From Sphingobacteriales bacterium (GTDB lineage Bacteria; Bacteroidota; Bacteroidia; Chitinophagales; Chitinophagaceae): a stretch of DNA of 64,000 bases. Position 1 is the stretch's first letter. Every line of letters begins with the position of its first letter. Positions 34,864 to 45,089 of the stretch are shown one piece after another. The DNA is taken from positions 62,001-126,000 of the forward strand of contig RXJG01000004.1 in NCBI GenBank assembly GCA_003963365.1, read 5' to 3'. The notes under the pieces were generated by a model. That model ran no database searches and had not been told where the DNA came from. It saw only the letters and a list, made by a program, of their open reading frames with translations. The translations under genes and the position numbers were made by a program.

Positions 34864-36960
34864 TTACCCGATTATTGAAAGAAATTCATCTTCACTGATG
34901 ATTTTAACTGTATTTATTTTTTTCGCCTTTTCTAATTTGGAACCGGCATCTTCACCCACCACTAAATAATTTAATTTGCTGCTTACTCCACTTAAAATTT
35001 TACCACCGTTCTTTTCAACCATTTCTTCGGCATCACTTCTTTTTAATTTGGTTAAGGTGCCGGTGAATAAAAATGTTTGGCCAGATAAGTTGCCGCCGGT
35101 TGATAATTCTTTCTTGTCATTCTTCAGCTTAACACCTAATGATTCTAATTTTTCCAGCATTTGAATATTTTCTTTATTGCTGAAAAACTCATAAATGCTG
35201 CCGGCAACTTTGGGACCAACATCTTCTAAATTTTGTAATTGTTCTAATGAAAAGTTTTTGAAATCCAGTAAATGCTCTACTGCATTTGCTAATGTTTTGC
35301 CGGTTGTTTCTCCTATGTATCTTATGCCTAACGCATAAATCAGCCGGTGCAGTGGTTGTTGCTTTGAGTTTTCAATTGCTTGCTTAAGATTGTTGATTGA
35401 TTTTTCGCCAAATCCTTCCAGCCCTCTTATTTTTTCATAAGGCAACTGGTAAATGCCCGGTATATCTTTTAAAAATCCGAGGTCATAAAACTTTCTTACA
35501 ATGGCGTCACCAAACCCACGTATGTCCATTGCATCTTTACTGGTAAAATGGATAATACGTTCCACCACCTGTGCTTCACATTTTAGTGAATTATTGCAAC
35601 GCCATACTGCTTCACCTTCCGGCTTTTCTAATTTGTAACCACATACAGGACATTTATCCGGGAACTTAATTTTCTTTTCACCTCCGGTTCTTGCATCCGC
35701 TAATGATTTGACAATATAAGGAATAACATCACCGGCTCTTTCTACCAGCACAGTATCACCAAGGCGTATATCTTTTTCTTCAATAAAATCAGCATTATGT
35801 AAAGAGATGCTTCCAACTGTTACGCCACCAATAGGAACAGGGTCGATTTTAGCAACGGGAGTTACAGCCCCGGTTCTTCCTACCTGGTATTCCACTGCAC
35901 GAAGTTTGCTGGTGGCCTGTCTGGCTTTAAACTTAAAAGCAATAGCCCAGCGGGGATGATGCGATGTCATTCCCATTTTATCCTGCAACGCCAGATCATT
36001 TACTTTAATGACCATGCCATCTACTTCGTATGGAAGGTTGTCTCTCTCTTCTTCAAACGCATGACAATATTTAATAACTGCGTCAATTCCTTTCAATACT
36101 TTCTTTTCTTTATCCGGACTGCGAAAACCTAATTGCCATAACATTTCAAGCATGCCACTGTGTGTAGCAAGTAATTTTGATGTGGATGGTTTATTAGTGG
36201 TTATATAACTAACGTGATAAAGAAATGCTTCTAAATTTCTTTTTGCTACTTCTTTGGGGTCTTTAATACGCAAGGTTCCGGCAGCTGAATTACGGGGATT
36301 GGCTAATGGCGGTAAATTTTGTTCGGCTAAAAAGTCGTTATACTTTTTAAAGTTTTGTTTAGTCATCAGCACTTCACCACGAATTTCAATTTGCTGTATG
36401 CCAAACTCAGAAAATTTTGCTGATAAAGGAACAGAACGGATTTGTTTGATATTAGTGGTTATCTCATCACCTTCCACACCATCACCTCTAGTAGCACCAC
36501 GAACCAGTAAATCGTTTTCATAAATGAGAGAGATGCTGGCACCATCAAATTTTGGTTCCACACAATATTCAACTTTATCTAAACCGGTTAATTCTCTTGC
36601 TTTGCGGTCCCAGTCGAGTAAGTCATCAGCATTATATGAATTCTCCAGGGATAACATGGGAACAAGATGCTGAACGGTTGGAAAATCTTTGGTTAATCCT
36701 TTTGCTACCCGTTGCGTAGGTGAATCGCTGGTGATTAAAGTTGGGTCTGCCGCTTCAATCTTTTCCAGCATTTTGTACAGCTGGTCATATTCAAAATCAG
36801 AAACAAGCGGGTCGTTTAAAATATAATAACGGTATTCATGAAAGCGGAGTACTTCACGCAATTCATTCAAATGCTTTGCTTCATAAGTACTATCTTTTAT
36901 ATGCGACAATAATCGTTCAGTGGATTTTTGCAGTTTATTACTTTCTTCTTTGTTGTACAT
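34864..36960 (-). CDS. ligA: NAD-dependent DNA ligase
   Basis: A 698-residue ligase for replication and repair. The Ia domain contains YRYYILNDPLVSDFEYDQL, the adenylated Lys137 lies in EPKFDGASIS, and an OB domain follows. A four-Cys zinc finger (CPVCGYKLEK to RCNNSLKCEAQ), helix-hairpin-helix repeats and a C-terminal BRCT domain (about 620-698) complete the normal architecture and length. Confidence 0.96.
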   Translation of the reverse strand: MYNKEESNKLQKSTERLLSHIKDSTYEAKHLNELREVLRFHEYRYYILNDPLVSDFEYDQLYKMLEKIEAADPTLITSDSPTQRVAKGLTKDFPTVQHLVPMLSLENSYNADDLLDWDRKARELTGLDKVEYCVEPKFDGASISLIYENDLLVRGATRGDGVEGDEITTNIKQIRSVPLSAKFSEFGIQQIEIRGEVLMTKQNFKKYNDFLAEQNLPPLANPRNSAAGTLRIKDPKEVAKRNLEAFLYHVSYITTNKPSTSKLLATHSGMLEMLWQLGFRSPDKEKKVLKGIDAVIKYCHAFEEERDNLPYEVDGMVIKVNDLALQDKMGMTSHHPRWAIAFKFKARQATSKLRAVEYQVGRTGAVTPVAKIDPVPIGGVTVGSISLHNADFIEEKDIRLGDTVLVERAGDVIPYIVKSLADARTGGEKKIKFPDKCPVCGYKLEKPEGEAVWRCNNSLKCEAQVVERIIHFTSKDAMDIRGFGDAIVRKFYDLGFLKDIPGIYQLPYEKIRGLEGFGEKSINNLKQAIENSKQQPLHRLIYALGIRYIGETTGKTLANAVEHLLDFKNFSLEQLQNLEDVGPKVAGSIYEFFSNKENIQMLEKLESLGVKLKNDKKELSTGGNLSGQTFLFTGTLTKLKRSDAEEMVEKNGGKILSGVSSKLNYLVVGEDAGSKLEKAKKINTVKIISEDEFLSIIG

Positions 36961-37057
36961 ATATGAAAATTGCGGAAAGTAAAGTTATAGATAGATAAGT
37001 TGCCGGAAAAACAATTATCCATCCTAATTTTACCAATCACTAAGAAACAACTTCTGT

Positions 37058-38719
37058 ATGAAATCATCATTTAAATTCTGTCATCTGTCATCTGTCATCT
37101 GTCAACTTTTTATTTTCTTCCTGCTCTTCTCCTGTTCATCAAAAAAACAAGCAGATACCATTCTTCATCATGGAGTGGTGTATACTGTTGATGATAAATT
37201 TTCAGTGGCTGAAGCAATTGCTGTAAAAGATGGGAAAATAGTAGCAGTAGGAACCAATAATGATATTTTAAAACAATATGAAGCTAAAGAAGTAATTGAC
37301 CTGGGTGGTAAAACTGTTTTCCCTGGTTTTATTGATGCCCATGCACATTTCTGGGGTTATGGTATGGGATTACAGGAATGTAATTTGGTAGGAACAAATA
37401 GCTGGGAAGAAATAGTAGATAAACTAAAAAAGTTTAGTGAAGAAAATAAAGAAGGATGGTTAGTGGGCAGAGGCTGGGATCAAAATGACTGGACGGTTAA
37501 GCAATTTCCCAGTAAAGAAAAATTAGATGAATTATTTCCCGACAGACCAGTTTTGCTTACGAGAGTAGATGGACATGCAGCAATTGTTAATCAAAAAGCA
37601 CTGGATATATCCGGGGTAAAAGCAGGAGATAAATTAACAGGTGGCGAAGTGGAAGTAAAAGATGGAAAACTTACAGGCATTTTAATAGATAATGCTACCA
37701 GTTTGGTTGAAAACAATATACCTGCACCAACAGCTAAATACATTAAAGAAGCGTTGCTGGATGCGCAACAAAATTGCTTAGCTGTTGGATTAACTACTAT
37801 TGATGATTGTGGATTGAATTATGATGCAGTAGAGTTTATTGACAGTTTGCAAAAAAGCGGTGACTTAAAAATACGTTTATATGTAATGCTGAGTGATGCC
37901 AAAAAAAATTATGATTACATTTTTAAGAAAGGAAAAATAAAAACTGACCGCCTGAATGTTTCTTCTTTTAAAGTATATGCGGATGGTGCATTGGGTTCAA
38001 GAGGAGCTTGTTTGTTACAACCATATTCAGATAAACCGGGGCATTATGGTTTCCTGTTGAGTAAACCCGAACATTTTGACAGTGTAGCGAAAGTCATATA
38101 CGAGCACAACTTTCAAATGTGTACACATGCCATTGGAGATTCCGGAAACAGAACTATTTTGAATATTTATGCGAAATATTTAAAAGGAAAGAATGACCGC
38201 AGATGGAGAATTGAGCATGCACAGGTAATTAATCAAAATGACTTCAATTTATTTGGAGCTAACAGCATTCTGCCATCTGTACAACCAACACATGCTACCA
38301 GCGATATGTACTGGGCGGCTGACAGGCTTGGTAAAGAACGGGTGAAAGGAGCCTATGCTTATAAACAATTACTTCGGCAAAATAATATACTTCCATTGGG
38401 CACCGATTTTCCTGTTGAAGACATTAACCCGTTAAATACTTTTTATGCAGCCGTAGCAAGAAAAGACAAAAAAGGATTCCCTGAAGGCGGTTACCAGTTT
38501 GAAAATGCTTTAAGCAGGGAAGAGGCAATAAAAGGAATGACCATATGGGCCGCTTACAGCAACTTTGAAGAAAAGGAAAAAGGAAGTATTGAAGCGGGCA
38601 AACTGGCTGATTTTGTGATAATGGACAAGGACCTCCTCAAATGTGCCGAAAACGAAATTTTACAGGCTAAAGTGCTGTTTACCTTTCTTGCCGGGCAAAA
38701 ATTGTATTCGTTTAGGTAA
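37058..38719 (+). CDS. Amidohydrolase family lipoprotein (YtcJ-like)
   Basis: A 553-residue metal-dependent hydrolase. The signal peptide ends in LFSC (lipidated Cys about 26), so it would act in the periplasm. The amidohydrolase body has FIDAHAHFWG (metal histidines), TRVDGHAAIVN, YADGALGSRGA and LPLGTDFPVEDINP, matching the YtcJ/amidohydrolase_3 group, whose substrates are mostly unknown. Four copies of TCTGTCA (37077-37104) encode most of the signal-peptide n-region. The ATG at 37058 is upstream of the array, so a change of one unit would shift the frame. Confidence 0.85.
   Translation: MKSSFKFCHLSSVICQLFIFFLLFSCSSKKQADTILHHGVVYTVDDKFSVAEAIAVKDGKIVAVGTNNDILKQYEAKEVIDLGGKTVFPGFIDAHAHFWGYGMGLQECNLVGTNSWEEIVDKLKKFSEENKEGWLVGRGWDQNDWTVKQFPSKEKLDELFPDRPVLLTRVDGHAAIVNQKALDISGVKAGDKLTGGEVEVKDGKLTGILIDNATSLVENNIPAPTAKYIKEALLDAQQNCLAVGLTTIDDCGLNYDAVEFIDSLQKSGDLKIRLYVMLSDAKKNYDYIFKKGKIKTDRLNVSSFKVYADGALGSRGACLLQPYSDKPGHYGFLLSKPEHFDSVAKVIYEHNFQMCTHAIGDSGNRTILNIYAKYLKGKNDRRWRIEHAQVINQNDFNLFGANSILPSVQPTHATSDMYWAADRLGKERVKGAYAYKQLLRQNNILPLGTDFPVEDINPLNTFYAAVARKDKKGFPEGGYQFENALSREEAIKGMTIWAAYSNFEEKEKGSIEAGKLADFVIMDKDLLKCAENEILQAKVLFTFLAGQKLYSFR
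37077..37104. repeat. (TCTGTCA)4 tandem repeat in the signal peptide
   Basis: Four perfect tandem copies of a 7-nt unit, 20 nt after the ATG of the amidohydrolase. Seven is not a multiple of three, so gain or loss of a unit would switch the gene off. Confidence 0.9.
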
Positions 38720-38896
38720 AAAAATATCACTAAACATACAACTGTTAACCAATTTTATTGTTATTATTACCCGCTGATTTTTGCAGAGTATCCAAATTCT
38801 GTTAAGCCGAAATCCATTTTTTCCCGGAAAATCTTGTTCATTAACACAATTTGTATACGGCTGCGATTATTTTTATTTGCCAAAACTGCTGCGATT

Positions 38897-41821
38897 ATGA
38901 TCAAGGTGTTAAGACTTCTTGTAGTCTTATGTATTCTATCTATTACAACTACAGCTCAATTATTAAGTTGGACTCCTAATTTTCCGTTAGACAATAGTAC
39001 CCTTGTAATTACCATGGATGCTACTAAAGGTAATGCAGCATTAAAAGATTATGCCAATACTACCGATGTATATATGCACCTGGGGGTACTCACAAATTTG
39101 AGCACAAGTGCTACTGACTGGAAATATGTTGTTACCACATGGGGTACTACCAATGCAACTTACCAGGCAACTTTCCTTGGAAATAACAAGTATCAATATA
39201 CTATTAATAATATCCGTACTTTTTTTAATGTTCCTGCAGGTGAAACTATTAAAACAGTGAATGTTCTTTTCAGAAACGGAACCGGTTCAATAAAACAGGC
39301 AAACAGTGACGGAAGCGATATGTATATTCCTGTTTATCCCGCCGGGCAGTTAGCGGTACGCATTGATACACCATTACGTGAACCCAGGTATATACCATAC
39401 CCGGAACCGCTTACAAAACTTATTGGCGATAATATTTTTGTAAAAGCGGTGTCATCACAAAACGCTGATTTGAATTTGAAATTTAACGGGACCTCTTTTC
39501 AAACAGCAACCGGCGCCACATCAATATCGGGAACCAGTGGTAATATTATTGCTTCGGGTAACCAGCAAATTATTGCTGAAGCAACCGTTGGTGCAAATAC
39601 TGTAAGAGATATTTTTAATTTCTTTGTTGCCCCGCCGGCAAACCAGGCTCCGTTACCTGCTAATGTAAAAGACGGTATCAATTATATAACCAGCGATTCA
39701 GTTGTACTGGTATTATTAGCTCCGGGTAAATCAAGAGTTTCTGTCATTGGCGATTTTAATAACTGGACAGAACAAACAGCTTACCAAATGAATATTACAC
39801 CAGATGGCAGAAGGTGGTGGCTGGGCATAGGGAAATTAACACCGGGCCAGGAATACGGGTTTCAATATTATGTAAACGGTACATTAAAAATTGCGGATCC
39901 TTATTGTGAGAAAATTTTGGATCCCAATAATGATCAATACATTTCTTCAGCTACTTACCCTAATCCAACAACTTATCCAACCGGTAAAACTTCAGGTATT
40001 GTTGGTGTACTAAGAACTGCAGAAACACCTTATACATGGACAGCTAATAATTACGTAAGACCTGATAAAAAGAATCTGGTAATATATGAATTACATGTAA
40101 GAGATTTTATAGCAGCTCAAAACTATCAAACATTAACTGATACACTCAACTACCTGCAAAATCTTGGCATCAATGCTATTGAATTAATGCCCATTAATGA
40201 GTTTGAAGGAAATAACAGTTGGGGATATAACCCCGATTTCTTCTTTGCATTGGATAAGGCCTACGGTACAAAAGCTAAGCTTAAGCAATTTGTAGATGAA
40301 TGCCATAAAAGGGGTATTGCTGTAATTATGGATGCGGTATTTAATCATGCAACAGGATTAAGTCCGCTGGCTCAGTTATACTGGGATGCTGCTAATAACA
40401 GACCGGCTGCCAACAATCCCTGGTTAAATGTAACGGCCACCCATCCTTTTAGTGTGTTTAATGATTTTAATCATGAGTCAGATTCTACAAAATATCATGT
40501 GTCCCGGTTTATACGCTATTGGTTAACTGAATATAAAATTGATGGGTTCCGTTGGGATCTTTCAAAAGGGTTTACTCAAAAAGTTTCAACAGATGTAGGT
40601 TCATGGAACACTTACGATCCTACCAGGATAAATATCTGGCAGCGTTATTATGATTCTACCCAGGCAGTGTCACCGGGAGCATATTGCATATTAGAGCATT
40701 TGGGAAATGATGATGAAGAAGCGGAACTGGCAAGACGGGGAATGATGTTGTGGGGGAAAATGACGGATCAGTACAACCAGAATACAATGGGGTACACCAG
40801 TAATAATGATATAAGCCGGGCATACTGGACTAACCGCTCTTTCTGGAACGATGGTACACTTAATGATAAACCACATATCGTTATTTATGCTGAAAGCCAT
40901 GATGAGGAAAGAACCATGTATAAGAATGTTGCTTTTGGTAACAGCTCAGGTAGTTATAATGTAAAAGATACCGCTACTGCATTACAGCGGGAAGAAGCAA
41001 AAGCTGCTATTTTATTAATGGTACCCGGCCCTAAAATGTTATGGCAGTTTGAAGAGTTGGGATATGATAAGTCAATATTTATGTGTGAAAATGGTACTAT
41101 ACCCACCCCCTATGGAACGGATAACTGTAAGGTAAATCCAAAACCCGCCGGATGGGGTTATTTCAATTTTGCCAATGCGAATGCGAGGAGAAAACTTTAT
41201 AATGTGTATGCTGCTTTAAACAGGTTAAGGGCACAGTTTCCCGGTGTGTTTAATTCAAGAACCATTTCCACCGGAACAAACTTTGGTAATTTATTTAAAA
41301 CTATTGTACTTGATTCATCTAGTTTAAAAGTAGTTGTGGTAGCAAACTTTGATGTGGTGCAGCAAACTTCTGCTGTTACCTTTCCGCAAACTGGTTCATG
41401 GTACAGCTACTTAACCGGTGACGCATTAAATGTTACCGGTTCCACTCAAAGTATAACCCTTCAACCGGGGGAATACTATGTTTACCTTAACAAGGTAGTG
41501 GCTGGAGGAATTGTCACTGCAGTTAAAGATGTTGTTCTTTCTAACAAAGATTTTAAAGTAGCCATCTATCCAAACCCGGTGGTACAGCAGGCAACAGTGG
41601 ATTATGAATTACCAGAAAGTGGCAAAGTAACTATCAGTGTAAAAAGCATTACCGGGCAGAACATGGGCATTATTAACAAAGGCTTCCAGCTTAAAGGCAT
41701 GCAGAGGACGGTGTTAAACAGTAATAATTTTAACGCATCAAGGCTGGTACCCGGTAATTACCTGTTGGAAGTAAGGGTTAATAATAAGGTGAGAATAGAA
41801 AAAATTGTTGTGCAGCAATAA
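38897..41821 (+). CDS. GH13 alpha-amylase family enzyme with T9SS sorting domain
   Basis: A 974-residue secreted glycoside hydrolase, started at the ATG before the signal peptide (MIKVLRLLVVLCILSITTTA). After N-terminal beta domains comes a CBM48-like module (VSVIGDFNNWTEQ). The GH13 barrel follows with ELHVRDF, GYNPDFFFA, DAVFNHA, the nucleophile Asp in DGFRWDLSKG, the acid Glu in ILEHLG and the third Asp in ESHDEER. The end is a type A T9SS domain (AIYPNPVVQQATVDYELP). It degrades starch-like glucans outside the cell and heads the SusCDEF genes, replacing the lipoprotein amylase SusG of Bacteroides. Confidence 0.92.
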   Translation: MIKVLRLLVVLCILSITTTAQLLSWTPNFPLDNSTLVITMDATKGNAALKDYANTTDVYMHLGVLTNLSTSATDWKYVVTTWGTTNATYQATFLGNNKYQYTINNIRTFFNVPAGETIKTVNVLFRNGTGSIKQANSDGSDMYIPVYPAGQLAVRIDTPLREPRYIPYPEPLTKLIGDNIFVKAVSSQNADLNLKFNGTSFQTATGATSISGTSGNIIASGNQQIIAEATVGANTVRDIFNFFVAPPANQAPLPANVKDGINYITSDSVVLVLLAPGKSRVSVIGDFNNWTEQTAYQMNITPDGRRWWLGIGKLTPGQEYGFQYYVNGTLKIADPYCEKILDPNNDQYISSATYPNPTTYPTGKTSGIVGVLRTAETPYTWTANNYVRPDKKNLVIYELHVRDFIAAQNYQTLTDTLNYLQNLGINAIELMPINEFEGNNSWGYNPDFFFALDKAYGTKAKLKQFVDECHKRGIAVIMDAVFNHATGLSPLAQLYWDAANNRPAANNPWLNVTATHPFSVFNDFNHESDSTKYHVSRFIRYWLTEYKIDGFRWDLSKGFTQKVSTDVGSWNTYDPTRINIWQRYYDSTQAVSPGAYCILEHLGNDDEEAELARRGMMLWGKMTDQYNQNTMGYTSNNDISRAYWTNRSFWNDGTLNDKPHIVIYAESHDEERTMYKNVAFGNSSGSYNVKDTATALQREEAKAAILLMVPGPKMLWQFEELGYDKSIFMCENGTIPTPYGTDNCKVNPKPAGWGYFNFANANARRKLYNVYAALNRLRAQFPGVFNSRTISTGTNFGNLFKTIVLDSSSLKVVVVANFDVVQQTSAVTFPQTGSWYSYLTGDALNVTGSTQSITLQPGEYYVYLNKVVAGGIVTAVKDVVLSNKDFKVAIYPNPVVQQATVDYELPESGKVTISVKSITGQNMGIINKGFQLKGMQRTVLNSNNFNASRLVPGNYLLEVRVNNKVRIEKIVVQQ

Positions 41822-42044
41822 ATGAGTAAAACAGGTCATTAAAAGATGACCTAAATCATCCATTATTAATTTGTAAATCATTTGTGTAAACTAACTCCTT
41901 TAGTTCCTTTGAAAAATTAAATAGAAATATTTGATAAGATCAAAAAAAGACCAAAAAGAGCAAAAAAGTGTAAGTTTTTGATCAAAAAATTAATAAATCC
42001 GCTAAATTAGCGGCTCTTATAACCAAAAACGTAAACTGCTGAAT
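41822..42044. promoter_or_regulatory. Control region upstream of susC with two inverted repeats
   Basis: A 223-base gap. CCGCTAA-A-TTAGCGG (41999-42013) is a perfect dyad 31 nt before the susC start. GATCAAAAA and TTTTTGATC (about 41938-41984) form a second pair. A weaker hairpin AGGTCAT/ATGACCT (41833-41852) follows the amylase stop without a T run. Regulators of the locus are not encoded in the window, so what binds here is unknown. Confidence 0.45.
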
Positions 42045-45000
42045 ATGACCTTCAAACGTTTTTTGCAAACGGTTTCGCAACCGTTGCTTGTAGTGCTCCT
42101 CAGTGTAAATCTATTATTTGCACAGGATAAAATAGTTACTGGTAAAGTAACAGATTCAAAAGATGGCTCACCTGTAATAGGCGCCAGTATTGTTCCCAAA
42201 GGAAGTAAAACAGGTACCACATCAGCTGCTGATGGTACGTTTAGAATTAAAATACCATCGGGGATAACTGCTATTGTTATCACATCCGTTGGGTTTGCTT
42301 CGCAGGAAATAGATGTTTCGGGCAGTTCTAATGTATCTGTTTCGTTAATCGCAACATCTGGTAACCTCAACGAAGTGGTAGTGGTTGGTTACGGTACTGC
42401 CAAAAAGAAAGATCTTACGGGATCTGTTGTGGCAATATCATCCAAAGATTTTGTAAAAGGCGCTATTACTACTCCGGAGCAATTAATATCTGGTAAGGTT
42501 GCCGGGGTGCAAATTACTTCAAATGGTGGTGCTCCTGGTGCTGGTAGCACAATTCGCATTCGGGGTGGTGCTTCGTTAAACGCCAGCAACGATCCATTGA
42601 TTGTGATTGATGGAGTTCCTCTGGACAATGGAGGTATCTCAGGCTCTGCTAATGCCCTTTCTTTAATTAATCCAAACGATATTGAATCTTTCAATATTTT
42701 AAAAGATGCATCTGCCGCCGCTATTTATGGTTCCAGGGCATCAAATGGTGTTATTATCATCACTACTAAAAAAGGAAAAAGAGGGAAACCTGTTTTCAGT
42801 TTTAGTACCCAGGCTTCATTATCTGTATTACCTAAAAAATTAAACATACTTTCAGCTGCGCAGGTGGATGCATATGTGAAAGCAAATGGTGATGCAACAT
42901 TTAAAAGCTATTTGGGTGGAAATAATACTGACTGGCAGGATCTTATTTACCGGAACGCTTTTTCTCAGGATAATAATCTGAGCGTTTCAGGTTCTACCAA
43001 GACAATGCCTTATCGTATCTCATTTGGATTTCTTAACCAGGATGGTATCTTGAAAACAGGAAATGTTAAACGTTATTCAACCGGTATTAACCTGAGCCCC
43101 CGTTTCTTTACTGATCATTTAAAGGTTGATATCAATATAAAAGGATCAATGAGCAAAAACAGGTTTGCCAACGAAGGTGCCATTGGTGCTGCAGTGAGCT
43201 TTGATCCTACACAGCCCGTATATTCAAAAAGCCCCCGGTATGGAGGTTATTTTGAATGGCTTGATCCGGGTAATACTGTTAAAGGAATCAGGGAACTGGC
43301 TCCACGCAACCCTTTGGGTTTGTTAAATCAGCGGGATGACAGAAGTACTGTTTATCGTGGAATTGGTAACATACAATTTGATTATAAATTCCATTTTTTA
43401 CCAGAGTTGAGGGCAAATCTTAATCTTGGATTAGATATTTCAAGAGGAGAAGGGAAGATCTTTGTTAATGACAGTGCGGCTTTTGCGTATAAAAGAGCAT
43501 CAGTGGATGCGAACGGCACTACACTTGGCAGTGGGGTAAATAACCAGTATAAACAAAATAAGGAGAATAAATTGCTTGAGTTCTATCTCAATTATGTAAA
43601 AGACCTCAAGGAAATTAATAGCCGGATTGATGTTATGGCGGGTTACTCTTACCAGGATTTCTGGACCAGGAATTATAATTATGCTGATTATTTCGCAAAC
43701 GGTGCAAAAAGGTATAATTCAGACCCTGTATATGCATACACTGATTTTGAAAATGCCCTGGTATCTTATTACGGCCGTTTGAATTTTGGTATAAAAAACC
43801 GTTATCTTTTAACGGTTACAGTAAGGAGAGATGGTTCATCAAGATTTAATAAAGAGAACCGTTGGGGTACTTTCCCTTCAGTAGCAACTTCATGGAAAAT
43901 TAAAGATGAATCTTTTCTGCGTAACGTAAAATTCTTGTCTGATTTAAGGTTACGTGGTGGCTGGGGTGTTACCGGACAGCAGGATGGAATTAATTTGTAT
44001 GACTATATTTCTTATTACAATTTAAGTAATCTTACAGCCCAATACCAATTTGGAAATACTTTTTACCAGTTATACCGGCCAAGCGGATATTATCCAAACA
44101 GAACATGGGAACAAACCGAAACCTTAAATGGTGCATTGGATTTTGGATTTGCTAATAACAGGATCAATGGTACTATTGAAGTGTATAAGAAGTATACAAG
44201 CAGATTATTAAATTCTATCATCCAACCTGCCGGTACTAACTTTTCCAATACCATTGTGGCCAATATCGGTAGTATGGAAAATAAAGGATTTGAATTTACC
44301 ATCAATACCGAACCAATCCGTAAAAAAGAGTTGAGTTTGGATGTGAGTTTCAATCTCACCTATAATGAAAATAAAATAACCAAATTAACAATTAATCCTG
44401 ATCCTAATTATGCAGGTGCACCAACGGGGGGTATTTCCGGTGGTGTAGGTAATACCATACAGATTCAGTCTGTTGGTTATACCCGTTCTGCTTTTTATGT
44501 ATATCGTCAGGTATATGATAAAAATAATAAACCGATTGAGGGTGCTTTTGTTGATATTAATGGCGATGGCCAGATTAATAATAAAGATTTATACCGTTAT
44601 ATGGGACCAGATCCCCGTTTCCTGATGGGAATGAGCAGTTCAGTAACCTACAAAAAATTCAGTGCAGGATTTGTGATGAGGGCCAGCCTTGATAATTATG
44701 TTTATAATAATGTTGCTTCCAGCACAGGTGTTTCAAGAAATATTATGAATCCATTAGGTTACCTGGGTAATGGTTCGGCTGATATTTTAAATACCAATTT
44801 TAATGGCGGTGGAGACAAGTTTGTTTTCTCTGATTACTTCATTCAAAATGGTTCATTTCTCCGTATGGACAATATCAATGTAGGATATAATGTAGGCAAA
44901 GTGTTTAACAATAAGGCCAATCTCCGTATTGGTGCTAACGTTCAAAACGTATTTGTTATTACAAAATACAAGGGACTTGATCCTGAAATTCCCAATGGTA

Positions 45001-45062
45001 TTGATAATAACTTTTATCCACGGCCAAGGGTATTTGTGTTAACCGCTAATATTGACTTTTAA
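42045..45062 (+). CDS. susC: SusC/RagA TonB-linked outer-membrane transporter
   Basis: A 1005-residue porin. After the signal peptide comes a carboxypeptidase-regulatory-like domain (VTGKVTDSKDGSPVIGASI). The SusC signature NEVVVVGYGTAKKKDLTGSV (TonB box region), a plug domain with SNGVIIITTKKGKRGKP and a 22-strand barrel to the end (VLTANIDF) follow. It imports maltooligosaccharides with SusD as lid, powered by TonB. Directly followed by susD (27 nt). Confidence 0.95.
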   Translation: MTFKRFLQTVSQPLLVVLLSVNLLFAQDKIVTGKVTDSKDGSPVIGASIVPKGSKTGTTSAADGTFRIKIPSGITAIVITSVGFASQEIDVSGSSNVSVSLIATSGNLNEVVVVGYGTAKKKDLTGSVVAISSKDFVKGAITTPEQLISGKVAGVQITSNGGAPGAGSTIRIRGGASLNASNDPLIVIDGVPLDNGGISGSANALSLINPNDIESFNILKDASAAAIYGSRASNGVIIITTKKGKRGKPVFSFSTQASLSVLPKKLNILSAAQVDAYVKANGDATFKSYLGGNNTDWQDLIYRNAFSQDNNLSVSGSTKTMPYRISFGFLNQDGILKTGNVKRYSTGINLSPRFFTDHLKVDINIKGSMSKNRFANEGAIGAAVSFDPTQPVYSKSPRYGGYFEWLDPGNTVKGIRELAPRNPLGLLNQRDDRSTVYRGIGNIQFDYKFHFLPELRANLNLGLDISRGEGKIFVNDSAAFAYKRASVDANGTTLGSGVNNQYKQNKENKLLEFYLNYVKDLKEINSRIDVMAGYSYQDFWTRNYNYADYFANGAKRYNSDPVYAYTDFENALVSYYGRLNFGIKNRYLLTVTVRRDGSSRFNKENRWGTFPSVATSWKIKDESFLRNVKFLSDLRLRGGWGVTGQQDGINLYDYISYYNLSNLTAQYQFGNTFYQLYRPSGYYPNRTWEQTETLNGALDFGFANNRINGTIEVYKKYTSRLLNSIIQPAGTNFSNTIVANIGSMENKGFEFTINTEPIRKKELSLDVSFNLTYNENKITKLTINPDPNYAGAPTGGISGGVGNTIQIQSVGYTRSAFYVYRQVYDKNNKPIEGAFVDINGDGQINNKDLYRYMGPDPRFLMGMSSSVTYKKFSAGFVMRASLDNYVYNNVASSTGVSRNIMNPLGYLGNGSADILNTNFNGGGDKFVFSDYFIQNGSFLRMDNINVGYNVGKVFNNKANLRIGANVQNVFVITKYKGLDPEIPNGIDNNFYPRPRVFVLTANIDF

Positions 45063-45089
45063 TTAATAAAGATTTTATAAAACTAATAT

